This document shows positions 1-5,733 of a stretch of DNA of 6,191 nucleotides, piece by piece (position 1 is the stretch's first letter; each line of letters begins with the position of its first letter). The stretch comes from Alphaproteobacteria bacterium (lineage in GTDB: Bacteria; Pseudomonadota; Alphaproteobacteria; Micavibrionales; UBA1664), in the NCBI GenBank assembly GCA_018969935.1, contig JAGWXJ010000110.1, forward strand, positions 1-6,191, read 5' to 3'. The notes under the pieces are model-generated. The model saw nothing but the letters and a program-made list of their open reading frames with translations. It ran no database searches and was not told the DNA's origin. The translations under genes were made by a program, and so were the position numbers.

Positions 1-134
1 AATTGTGTCGCTTGGTCTTTCCAATGTGTTTTCCATTGGGGGTCGTCACGATTTTCGGGTGTCGCACGTTCAAGGAAGTCGCCGAAAAATGCGATGAGTT
101 TTTCTCTGCCTTGTTCGAATTCCGTATCAGCCAT
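1..134 (-). CDS. Unrecognised protein, 5' part only (runs off the left edge)
   Basis: An ATG at 134-132 opens a minus-strand frame with no stop to the window edge, giving 44 codons plus two bases. It starts MADTEFEQGREKLIAFFGDF and continues with a charged stretch (ERATPENRDD) and two tryptophans in a PQWKTHWKD segment. An AGGTG Shine-Dalgarno sequence at 144-140 lies 5 bases before the ATG, which supports a real start. The visible part has no signal peptide or membrane segment and looks like a soluble, probably cytoplasmic, amphipathic helical N-terminus. I do not recognise the family and assign no function. It is in the same orientation as mlaC, with 162 bases between, so it could be the last gene of that cluster or the first of the next unit; the GGCC-rich structures in the gap (see 168-210) leave this open. 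The main doubt is that only the 5' end is visible. Confidence 0.6.
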   Translation of the reverse strand, partial: MADTEFEQGREKLIAFFGDFLERATPENRDDPQWKTHWKDQATQ

Positions 135-139
135 TTACA

Positions 140-144
140 CACCT
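140..144 (-). promoter_or_regulatory. Ribosome binding site of the partial gene
   Basis: Read on the minus strand this is AGGTG, 5 bases before the ATG at 134-132. It is the main evidence that the open frame at the left edge is translated. Confidence 0.5.
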
Positions 145-167
145 ATTGCCATGTCGTTGCACGGTTA

Positions 168-210
168 AACGGCCCATTTTTAGGGCCTAGGCCTTTTATA
201 CAGGGCCGTT
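168..210 (-). other. GGCC-rich inverted repeats between mlaC and the partial gene: weak terminator or leader switch
   Basis: AACGGCCC at 168-175 and GGGCCGTT at 203-210 are a perfect 8-base inverted repeat. Between them lies the 10-base palindrome GGCCTAGGCC (184-193). On the minus strand, GGGCC (175-171) can pair either with GGCCC at 187-183 (5 bp, loop TAAAAAT) or with GGCCC at 207-203 as part of the 8-bp stem, but not both. The bases after the structure (GTTTAAC) are a poor U-tract, so a classical intrinsic terminator is only one reading. It lies 33 bases before the start of the partial gene, so it could also act as a leader element. A second weak hairpin (ACCCC 248-252 with GGGGT 261-265) sits closer to the mlaC stop. 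I see no convincing promoter in this gap. Confidence 0.35.
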
Positions 211-296
211 CTTAATATTTCTATAACGCCTAAGTAAAGGCTAGCATACCCCAAAAAGCGGGGGTGCGGCAACTTTTTAACCAGTTGATTTTATTG

Positions 297-992
297 TTAT
301 TTTTTAACGTCGCTGGTGCCGCCCTTTTTCAGGTAGTCCAGAAGGGCGTCAACGGTGCCGCCGCCTTGCTGGATCACGCCTGCAAAGTCATTGCGCTGGG
401 TTACGGCCATGCTCACGCCCTCGACCATTACGTCGATGATGCGGTAGCCGCCACCTTTGGGGCGGACGCGCCAGTCAACCGATACGGGGGTGCTGCCCGA
501 GGAAACAACGTTGCTGCTGACGACGATATCGCCGGATTCATCTACGCGGGTGTCCGTAACCTCGAAGGTCTGGCCCGAGTATTTGTTGAAGCGGGCGGTA
601 TAGACATCAACGATCATTTTTTCGTAGAGGCGTGTGTATTCGGCCTGCTGCTGGGGCGTGGCCTGACGCCAGTATTTACCCATGGCAAAGCGGCCGATGG
701 TGGCCATATCGAAGTTTTGGGTCAGGAGGCGGCGGAATGTCTGCTTTTTGGAAGCTTCATCAAGGCCGCTGTTGGAAATGGTGCGGATGGCCTCATCGCC
801 CAGACGGGAGATCATGCTTTTTGCAGCAGCGCCGTCGTTGGCGGAAACGAATACCGTTTGCGCGCTTGACATGGCGGATACGACCGCAGGGGCAATGCCC
901 GAAGCGTCAAGGGAAGGGAGCCCCATGGCCGTTGCCTGGCCGCAAGCCAGAAGGGGGAGCACGAAAACAAGAAAACGTGAGCGCATATCCAT
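297..992 (-). CDS. mlaC: MlaC family periplasmic phospholipid carrier (Ttg2D/toluene-tolerance family)
   Basis: This 231-residue protein matches the MlaC family (Tol_Tol_Ttg2), which shuttles phospholipid between outer-membrane MlaA and the inner-membrane MlaFEDB ABC transporter. The N-terminus is a Sec signal peptide: MDMRSR, a hydrophobic core FLVFVLPLLACG, then A-T-A at residues 20-22 as the likely cleavage site. Family features include FRRLLTQNFDMATIGRFAMG (about 86-105), the YWRQATPQQQAEYTRLYEKM helix (107-126), a beta-rich stretch with VSVDWRVRPKGGGYRIIDVM (170-189) and the EGVSMAVTQRNDF segment (191-203). These make up the expected mixed alpha/beta lipid-binding fold, and the length is slightly above the roughly 210 residues of E. 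coli MlaC. The start at 992 is supported by AAGGAT at 1004-999. It lies 104 bases downstream of mlaA in the same direction, as expected for a partner. A candidate promoter and stem-loop precede it. No mlaFEDB genes are visible. Confidence 0.92.
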   Translation of the reverse strand: MDMRSRFLVFVLPLLACGQATAMGLPSLDASGIAPAVVSAMSSAQTVFVSANDGAAAKSMISRLGDEAIRTISNSGLDEASKKQTFRRLLTQNFDMATIGRFAMGKYWRQATPQQQAEYTRLYEKMIVDVYTARFNKYSGQTFEVTDTRVDESGDIVVSSNVVSSGSTPVSVDWRVRPKGGGYRIIDVMVEGVSMAVTQRNDFAGVIQQGGGTVDALLDYLKKGGTSDVKK

Positions 993-1013
993 GGTCTTAT
1001 CCTTGCATAAACT

Positions 1014-1037
1014 TAGGGCCGCTTTATGGCGGCCCTA
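1014..1037 (-). other. Perfect 9-bp stem-loop between mlaA and mlaC
   Basis: TAGGGCCGC (1014-1022) and GCGGCCCTA (1029-1037) are perfectly complementary around a 6-base loop, with 7 of 9 pairs G-C. On the minus strand it follows the mlaA stop by about 60 bases and ends 9 bases before the mlaC Shine-Dalgarno sequence. The downstream bases AAGTTTATGC are a weak U-tract, so it may be a leaky terminator for mlaA, a 3' end stabiliser, or a stable 5' leader hairpin of an mlaC transcript. The fold is certain at sequence level; its role is inferred. Confidence 0.6.
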
Positions 1038-1050
1038 GCTGCTATTCATA

Positions 1051-1078
1051 TTTATAAGCGATTTGCGCGCCTATTCAA
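1051..1078 (-). promoter_or_regulatory. Candidate sigma70-like promoter for mlaC
   Basis: On the minus strand, TTGAAT (1078-1073) and TATAAA (1056-1051) are separated by 16 bases. They match the consensus -35 at 4 of 6 and the -10 at 5 of 6 positions. Transcription would start near 1044, placing the 9-bp stem-loop (1037-1014) about 7 bases into a leader of about 52 bases. This would let mlaC be expressed apart from mlaA. The assignment rests on motif matching only. Confidence 0.4.
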
Positions 1079-1096
1079 GAGGATAAGCCTGAAAAA

Positions 1097-1864
1097 TTAC
1101 TCGATCTCGGGCAGGGATTGCTTGCCGGGTTCGAGGTCATTCACGAGGGCCTTGCGGCGCTGTACGTAAACGCTCTGGAGGGCCTTGTACATGTCGCCGG
1201 AGTTGCGGCGGAGGTCCTGCATCACGTCAAGCGTACGGTCCTTGGTGTCGATGAAAGTGGCGGCAGCGCGGCCTTGGTTGATGCCGTCGCGGTCGGTGTT
1301 CTGGGCGTACCAGTACAGCGGGTCCATTGCGATATCGGCAGCAAAGCCAACGGAATCACGCAGGGACGATGGGCCGAGGATTGGCCATACGATATACGGG
1401 CCGGAATCCACGCCCCATGTCGCAAGGGTCTGGCCGAAATCTTCAGGCTGGTATTTCACGCCCTGTTTTGCAGCAACATCAACGATACCGCCAATACCAA
1501 GGACGGTGTTGGTTGCAAAGCGGCGGGCTACGACGCCGGCGTCCTTCACGTTGCCTTGCAGCAATTCGTTTGCCATGTAGACAGGCGATTTAAGGTTGTC
1601 GACAACGTTGTGAACGGCATTGCGTGCCACTTCAGGAACGACGTTGTGGTAGATGCTTGTGAGCGGGGTAAAGAGAACGGCGTCCAGCATTTCGTTGAAG
1701 GCGAAGGTGACGCGGTTGACCGGCTCAAGCGGGTCGCTGATGGCGGTTTCGTCCTGATCCATGCCCGGTTTCGGGTTCATGGCGCAACCTGCGAGAGGCA
1801 CCGAGAGAAGCCCCACGAGCGCAGCAACGCTGAACATGCGGGCGAAAGAATACTTGGCGGGCAT
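1097..1864 (-). CDS. mlaA: MlaA (VacJ) outer-membrane phospholipid-removing lipoprotein
   Basis: MlaA sits in the inner leaflet of the outer membrane as a ring-shaped helical protein, removes phospholipid that has reached the outer leaflet, and hands it to MlaC. I use the ATG at 1864, giving 255 residues (E. coli about 251), because AGGAG at 1876-1872 sits 7 bases upstream. A longer frame starting at a GTG at 1894 would contain that Shine-Dalgarno sequence inside its coding region. The signal peptide ends in the lipobox LAGC, with the lipidated Cys at residue 27 followed by Ala, which is compatible with outer-membrane sorting. Family signatures are DPLEPVNR (44-51), RFATNTVLGIGG (115-126), and EDFGQTLATWGVDSGPY (141-157) followed by PILGPSSLRD (161-170). 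Downstream is mlaC (104-base gap), its direct partner; upstream is lptG (129-base gap). No truncation or frameshift is seen. Confidence 0.95.
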   Translation of the reverse strand: MPAKYSFARMFSVAALVGLLSVPLAGCAMNPKPGMDQDETAISDPLEPVNRVTFAFNEMLDAVLFTPLTSIYHNVVPEVARNAVHNVVDNLKSPVYMANELLQGNVKDAGVVARRFATNTVLGIGGIVDVAAKQGVKYQPEDFGQTLATWGVDSGPYIVWPILGPSSLRDSVGFAADIAMDPLYWYAQNTDRDGINQGRAAATFIDTKDRTLDVMQDLRRNSGDMYKALQSVYVQRRKALVNDLEPGKQSLPEIE

Positions 1865-1871
1865 TAGCCGA

Positions 1872-1876
1872 CTCCT
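1872..1876 (-). promoter_or_regulatory. Ribosome binding site that fixes the mlaA start
   Basis: AGGAG on the minus strand, 7 bases before the ATG at 1864. It lies inside the longer GTG-started reading frame (1894), which argues that the extra ten residues (MPPPKFRSRL) are not made. Confidence 0.75.
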
Positions 1877-1958
1877 GAATTTGGGGGGCGGCACGATTGC
1901 AGCCCTGATGTGGTTAATATGCGCGAGCAGGCTTAATAAGCCCTTAAATTATCTGACA

Positions 1959-1986
1959 GTTTTATCAATTTTTTGCCCGCGGTCAA
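1959..1986 (-). promoter_or_regulatory. Weak candidate promoter upstream of mlaA
   Basis: On the minus strand, TTGACC (1986-1981, 5 of 6 to the -35 consensus) is followed after 16 bases by TAAAAC (1964-1959, 4 of 6). The spacing is acceptable but the -10 is poor. The 129-base gap between lptG and mlaA is AT-richer than its surroundings and also holds a short palindrome, GGCTTAATAAGCC (1930-1942), whose one-base centre makes it a poor hairpin. Read-through from lptFG is an equally good explanation for mlaA expression. Confidence 0.25.
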
Positions 1987-1993
1987 TCGGATA

Positions 1994-3088
1994 TCAACCG
2001 TCTTCCGTATTTAAAAGCCAAGTGATGCTTCCGAGCATCACTATGATGGAGGTCGACCATGCCGAAAGGATGACCGGCAACTGGTGTGAACCGCCCAAGG
2101 CCTTCAGGAAGGACGAGAGGAAGAAGACGGCAAAGCCTGCGCCAACGCCTGATACGACCATGATGAGGGCGCGCTGGAAACGCGGCGGGCGTAATGAAAC
2201 GGTGGCAGCCAGCAATATCATGGCGGCCAGAAGCAGGGGCTGCGAGAGCAGGCTCTGGTAGTAGACCTCCATCGGCGTGGTTTCGAGGCCGGTGTTGGCG
2301 AGGTTGCGGATGAAGCCCGGCAATTTCCAGAAGGAAATGGTGTCGGGGTCGGAGAAGCTTTCCTGAATGTCCTGCAAGGTCAGGTCGGTAGAAAGGGTGA
2401 AGGTGTCGGATTTTTCGGGCTGGGCGTTTGGGTCGCGCACAATGGCGTTGCGGAAGACCCAGCGGCCTTGCTGCAGTGTTACGCTATCGGCATCCAGCCT
2501 GCGGGTATGGTCACCGTTTTCATCGAAGAAAAGGACCATCAGGCCCATCAGGTTCCAATCCGTTAGCTGGACCTTGTCGGCGTGGATAATGACCTCGCCG
2601 CTCGGGTCTGCCTCGCGCAGCCAGAGGCCCTGTTCGGATACGGTAATCAGTTTGCGGTGCTGGCCCAGATATTCGGCTTCCATGTTCTGGAATTTTGTAA
2701 CCACGCTAGAGGCTAGCGGGTTAACCAGCATGATATGCACAAGGCCGATAGCCATGGCTGCGAATACAAGCGGGGCCACGAATTGCCACGCTGAAAAACC
2801 GGCAGCACGCATGGCCGTCAATTCATGCCTTTTGGATAGCCACCAGAAACAGGCCATGGCCGCGAACAGGACGGCAAAGGGTAGAAGCAGTTGGCCGATT
2901 TCAGGCAGTTTGTATAAACCCATTTTCAGGACCACGCCGATGCCAACGTCGGTGTGGTCGGCTGCGCGGCGCATCAATTCCAACACTTCAAAGATGTACA
3001 CAATAGCCAACAAGCCCGTGGTGATGCCAAAAAACATCCGCAGGAAATTGCCAATAAGGTAGCGGGACAGAAGCGGGTTTATCTTCAT
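1994..3088 (-). CDS. lptG: LptG, permease subunit of the LPS exporter LptB2FG
   Basis: LptG is one of two inner-membrane permease subunits that, with the LptB ATPase, lift lipopolysaccharide from the inner membrane onto the LptC/LptA bridge. The 364-residue protein has the YjgP/YjgQ layout: three N-terminal membrane segments (about 14-38, 61-84, 103-126), a large periplasmic domain of jelly-roll type (about 130-270), and three C-terminal segments (about 279-298, 307-330, 337-359). The cytoplasmic loop after segment 2 carries KRHELTAMRAAGFS (87-100), a family signature near the LptB-coupling region. SFWKLPGFI (252-260) ends the periplasmic domain and SLRPPRF (298-304) follows segment 4. LptG is chosen over LptF from its second position in the pair, the FWKLP and RPPR motifs, and because the upstream gene fits LptF. 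Its ATG overlaps the lptF stop in ATGA, and a strong Shine-Dalgarno (GAGGAGGAA, 3100-3092) lies within lptF. lptD does not follow; mlaA does. Confidence 0.94.
   Translation of the reverse strand: MKINPLLSRYLIGNFLRMFFGITTGLLAIVYIFEVLELMRRAADHTDVGIGVVLKMGLYKLPEIGQLLLPFAVLFAAMACFWWLSKRHELTAMRAAGFSAWQFVAPLVFAAMAIGLVHIMLVNPLASSVVTKFQNMEAEYLGQHRKLITVSEQGLWLREADPSGEVIIHADKVQLTDWNLMGLMVLFFDENGDHTRRLDADSVTLQQGRWVFRNAIVRDPNAQPEKSDTFTLSTDLTLQDIQESFSDPDTISFWKLPGFIRNLANTGLETTPMEVYYQSLLSQPLLLAAMILLAATVSLRPPRFQRALIMVVSGVGAGFAVFFLSSFLKALGGSHQLPVILSAWSTSIIVMLGSITWLLNTEDG
2021..2042 (-). other. Perfect 9-bp stem-loop inside the end of lptG
   Basis: AGTGATGCT (2021-2029) and AGCATCACT (2034-2042) are perfectly complementary with a 4-base loop. 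In the minus-strand mRNA the stem is followed by TGGCTTTTAAA, a short U-containing stretch, and ends 25 bases before the lptG stop codon. It codes for residues around VMLGSIT in the last membrane segment. It could act as a weak terminator or 3' stability element, or be a chance product of codon choice. Confidence 0.35.
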
Positions 3089-4221
3089 GCCTTCCTCCTC
3101 ATGCGGCGCAGGCTCTCGGAGATGCGCAGCAACAAACGCTCACCCGAAGGCAAAAGGAAGAACATTGCCATGCACACAGGGACGGCAGATATGCCGTAAA
3201 GCAGGATGCAGCCTATCAATGTCTTTTTTGCGAGGTTGTATGCAAACAGATACAGGCCCTGAAGCGTAAGGGCCGTGATGGATGCGAGTACAATCAAATG
3301 CATTTGCCCGCCACGCGAGAACGAACCCTGCAACAGAAAGACGGCAGCCAGCAGTGCAAATGCCATCATGAGGAGCGGGGTTGTCAGCCTGCGGTGGACC
3401 TCGGCCCTGAATTGGAGTCTGTCAACTTCGGTTTCGGTTGCGAGCTGTGCTTCGTCGGTCAGTTCGCCGATCGTACGTTCATCGGGTTCGCGCCAGCGCT
3501 CGGATGTGTCTTCTGCGGAAGTCGGCATATCCAGCGTGTACTGTTTGAAATCGAGGCGGGAGAATTTGCCCGTATGTTTGTCAATTTCCTGACGGGAGCC
3601 GTCAAAGACCAGAATTTTCTGGCCTTCGGGCTCGCTTATCAGCTGGCCGCTACGCGCGACAATGGTTACAGGGTTTTCGCCGCGTGTATCGTGCAGCATG
3701 AGGCCGGTCAACTGGCCGTCGGGGGCGCGGGCCTGTACGTAGGCTGTGAGGTTTCGGCCAACGGAATTGAAAATACCCTCACGGAAAAGCAGGTGCCCGT
3801 ATTGGGCGCGAATTTCCTGCCGCAGGGTGTGCATGTGCGCAATCGAAGTAGGCGAAACCCAAAGCGAGAGGATAAGCAGTGCGCCCATCAGGATAAGGCC
3901 CATTTTGATGACTGGCTTTGCCATGCGTAATGGCGAGGCCCCGCTTGCGCGCATGACGATCATTTCTGAATCCATGGTCAGGCGATGCAGTACAAACAGC
4001 GTGGCAATAAGGACCGATGCCGGCAAAACGGCTTCGACGAAGCGGGGAAGCGAAAGCGCCATCATGGTAAAGAAGGACGCGCCGGATGCGTTTGATTCCA
4101 GCACCAGCTCGATGAGGCGCAAAGACTGCGTGAGCAGGATGATCATGGAGAGGCTTCCCGCGATGACCAGTGTGCTTAGCAGCAACTGCCTTATGATATA
4201 TTTATCGTATACGTTGAACAT
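3085..4221 (-). CDS. lptF: LptF, permease subunit of the LPS exporter LptB2FG
   Basis: LptF pairs with LptG and two LptB ATPases to extract lipopolysaccharide and deliver it to LptC/LptA. The ATG at 4221 gives 378 residues, the usual family size (E. coli 366), starting MFNVYDKYIIRQLLLSTLV, a typical LptF opening with a short amphipathic helix running into membrane segment 1. Predicted membrane segments lie near 13-33, 53-80, 104-124, 279-298, 306-328 and 334-357, with a periplasmic beta domain between about 130 and 270. DSEMIVMRASGAS (84-96) is the conserved cytoplasmic motif after segment 2, and EVHRRLTTPLL (274-284) precedes segment 4. The C-terminus is arginine-rich (RRMRRKA). The open frame continues upstream to 4779, but that 186-codon extension lies antisense to pepA and resembles no LptF N-terminus, so I reject it. 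The Shine-Dalgarno is weak (GGA, 4230-4228). A candidate promoter lies at 4245-4273. Confidence 0.94.
   Translation of the reverse strand: MFNVYDKYIIRQLLLSTLVIAGSLSMIILLTQSLRLIELVLESNASGASFFTMMALSLPRFVEAVLPASVLIATLFVLHRLTMDSEMIVMRASGASPLRMAKPVIKMGLILMGALLILSLWVSPTSIAHMHTLRQEIRAQYGHLLFREGIFNSVGRNLTAYVQARAPDGQLTGLMLHDTRGENPVTIVARSGQLISEPEGQKILVFDGSRQEIDKHTGKFSRLDFKQYTLDMPTSAEDTSERWREPDERTIGELTDEAQLATETEVDRLQFRAEVHRRLTTPLLMMAFALLAAVFLLQGSFSRGGQMHLIVLASITALTLQGLYLFAYNLAKKTLIGCILLYGISAVPVCMAMFFLLPSGERLLLRISESLRRMRRKA
3092..3100 (-). promoter_or_regulatory. Strong ribosome binding site of lptG
   Basis: GAGGAGGAA on the minus strand, 3 to 7 bases before the lptG ATG depending on which GGAGG register is used. 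It lies inside the last codons of lptF. With the ATGA stop/start overlap it suggests translational coupling but also independent ribosome loading, consistent with a need for equal LptF and LptG amounts. Confidence 0.75.
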
Positions 4222-4249
4222 TGACCGTCCGACACTTGCCGTGGACAAT
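4221..4249 (+). promoter_or_regulatory. Candidate sigma70-like promoter for pepA-holC
   Basis: TTGACC (4221-4226) matches the -35 consensus at 5 of 6 positions. After 17 bases comes GACAAT (4244-4249), 4 of 6 to the -10 consensus. Transcription would begin near 4256, giving a leader of about 23 bases with GAAAGG (4263-4268) as a modest Shine-Dalgarno 10 bases before the ATG. The -35 element touches the lptF start codon. Confidence 0.4.
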
Positions 4250-4273
4250 ACAGAAAAACCACGAAAGGCGCAA
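4245..4273 (-). promoter_or_regulatory. Candidate sigma70-like promoter for lptFG
   Basis: On the minus strand, TTGCGC (4273-4268) and TATTGT (4250-4245) are separated by 17 bases. The -10 matches 4 of 6 and the -35 3 of 6 consensus positions. Transcription would begin near 4238, leaving a leader of about 17 bases. Its -10 occupies almost the same bases as the -10 proposed for pepA on the other strand. Confidence 0.35.
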
Positions 4274-4278
4274 AATCC

Positions 4279-5733
4279 ATGAAAATAAGTTTCCAGGGCA
4301 AACCCCAGCGCGATACCGACCTTCATGTCATTACCGTTGCCAAGGGGCAGCAAGGCAAGGCAAAGGGCCCGCACATGCCCCTTATCAAGGCGTTGCTTGA
4401 ATGCAACCCCGACTTCAAGGGCGAGGCCGGCGAGCTGATTACAGCCGTGGTGCAGGGCGCCAAGGGTGGGGTGCGCGTTGGCCTGTTGGGCATTGGCGAT
4501 ACGGCCAAGCACAAGGCGCTGGATTACGAAATCATCGGCGGGAAGCTGATGGCGGCTGTTATTGCCCTGCCTGTTGCGGATGTATTTGTAGAAGCCCCCG
4601 GCCTCAAACCTGCTGACATTGCCGCGATGGCATCGGGCGTCAGGTTGCGTTGCTATGAATTCAAGCAATACAAAACCAAAAACAAGGAAGATGTGCTGCC
4701 CGATACGTTTGTGTTTGCAGGCGGCGCTGCCCATGCCAAGGCCTTTGCCACGTATGAAAAACTGGCTGCCGGCGTGCACTGGGCGCGTGATCTTTCCAAC
4801 GAGCCGCCAAATGTTTTGTACCCTGAATCCTATGCGCGCCGTGTGACGGCCAAGCTAAAGCCGCTGGGCGTCAAGGTATCCGTGCTGGACGACAAGGCGC
4901 TGACCAAAATGGGATTTGGCGCGATGATGGCCGTCGGCAAGGCATCCGAACATCTGCCGCGCCTAGTACTGCTTGAATACAAAGGCCCCAAGGCGAAGGC
5001 CGGTAAGCCCGTTGCGCTGGTCGGCAAGGGCATCACGTTTGATACGGGCGGTTATTCCCTCAAGTCCGGTGACGGGATGGTGGATATGAAGTACGACATG
5101 GCGGGTTCTGCCGCGGTTGCGGGCGCCATGTATGCGCTGGCAGCCAGCAAAGCCCCCGTCCATGTTGTGGCGGCGCTTGCGCTTGCGGAAAACATGATTT
5201 CCGACGAAGGCTACAGACCGGATGATATCCTGACGTCGCTCTCGGGCCAGACCATTCAGGTTACGAATACGGATGCCGAAGGGCGACTGGTGCTTTGCGA
5301 TGCCATGTGGCACGTGCAGCAAACCTATAAACCCCGCGCGATGGTGGATATTGCGACCCTGACGGGCGCTGCCATGGTGGCGCTTGGCGAGGAATATGCC
5401 GGCGTGTTCACGAATGACGAGGCGCTGCTGGGGCAGCTCAGGGCTGCGTCCCTCAAGACAGGTGATAAAATCTGGCACATGCCGCTGGATAAATCCTTCG
5501 ACAAGGCGATGGACAGCCATGTGGCCGATATGCGCAATGCCGCGGCCACCCGTTTTGGCGGGTCAAGCACCGGTGCCGCATTCCTGCAACGTTTTGTGCA
5601 AAAGGGTGTTGCGTGGGCGCATATCGATATGGCGCCCGTGATGGTCAACAAAAGCGATACGGCACTCGGCCCACGCGGGGCTACGGGCTTTGGCGCGCGC
5701 CTCTTGGCCGACTGGGTGATGAGCCACGTATGA
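4279..5733 (+). CDS. pepA: Leucyl aminopeptidase, peptidase family M17 (PepA)
   Basis: PepA is a cytosolic, usually hexameric, two-metal aminopeptidase that removes N-terminal residues from peptides in protein turnover. The 484-residue product (E. coli 503) has the poorly conserved N-terminal domain (about 1-155) and the catalytic domain from about 165. The catalytic domain opens with RDLSNEPPNVLYP (170-182). All expected active-site residues are present with a constant offset of 20 from E. coli PepA: metal ligands K250, D255, D273, D332 and E334, and catalytic K262 and R336. They lie in VGKGITFDTGGYSLKSG, KYDMAGSAAV and the family signature NTDAEGRLVL (330-339). The C-terminal GPRGATGFGARLL segment is also typical. 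E. coli PepA additionally binds DNA in Xer recombination and carAB control; nothing here shows that role. The ATG at 4279 is 57 bases from the divergent lptF start, and the stop overlaps the holC start. Confidence 0.96.
   Translation: MKISFQGKPQRDTDLHVITVAKGQQGKAKGPHMPLIKALLECNPDFKGEAGELITAVVQGAKGGVRVGLLGIGDTAKHKALDYEIIGGKLMAAVIALPVADVFVEAPGLKPADIAAMASGVRLRCYEFKQYKTKNKEDVLPDTFVFAGGAAHAKAFATYEKLAAGVHWARDLSNEPPNVLYPESYARRVTAKLKPLGVKVSVLDDKALTKMGFGAMMAVGKASEHLPRLVLLEYKGPKAKAGKPVALVGKGITFDTGGYSLKSGDGMVDMKYDMAGSAAVAGAMYALAASKAPVHVVAALALAENMISDEGYRPDDILTSLSGQTIQVTNTDAEGRLVLCDAMWHVQQTYKPRAMVDIATLTGAAMVALGEEYAGVFTNDEALLGQLRAASLKTGDKIWHMPLDKSFDKAMDSHVADMRNAAATRFGGSSTGAAFLQRFVQKGVAWAHIDMAPVMVNKSDTALGPRGATGFGARLLADWVMSHV

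Noticed and set aside
248..265. ACCCC/GGGGT hairpin as the mlaC terminator
   Set aside because: The stem is only 5 bp and, on the minus strand, the T-run is in the loop rather than after the stem, so it is not a proper intrinsic terminator.
264..869. 201-codon open frame on the plus strand opposite mlaC
   Set aside because: Same shadow pattern; the minus-strand MlaC with signal peptide and family motifs explains the region.
1118..1867. 249-codon open frame on the plus strand opposite mlaA
   Set aside because: It mirrors mlaA codon use on the opposite strand, with no recognisable domain and no supporting ribosome site; a shadow frame.
1865..1894. Ten-residue extension of MlaA from a GTG at 1894
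   Set aside because: The Shine-Dalgarno for the ATG at 1864 lies inside the extension, and the shorter form has a normal lipoprotein signal peptide.
3298..3930. 210-codon open frame on the plus strand opposite lptF
   Set aside because: It lies entirely within lptF on the other strand and has no family-like motifs.
4222..4779. N-terminal extension of lptF (186 extra codons in frame, antisense to pepA)
   Set aside because: It resembles no LptF N-terminus, overlaps the well-supported pepA, and the ATG at 4221 gives the usual family length with a typical opening.
4963..5520. 185-codon open frame on the minus strand opposite pepA
   Set aside because: Covered by the PepA catalytic domain with all active-site residues; the antisense product looks like compositional noise.
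5613..5729. Longer HolC starting inside pepA
   Set aside because: The extra 39 residues are an out-of-frame reading of the PepA C-terminus, and HolC proteins begin at the MTDIRFYH-type methionine.
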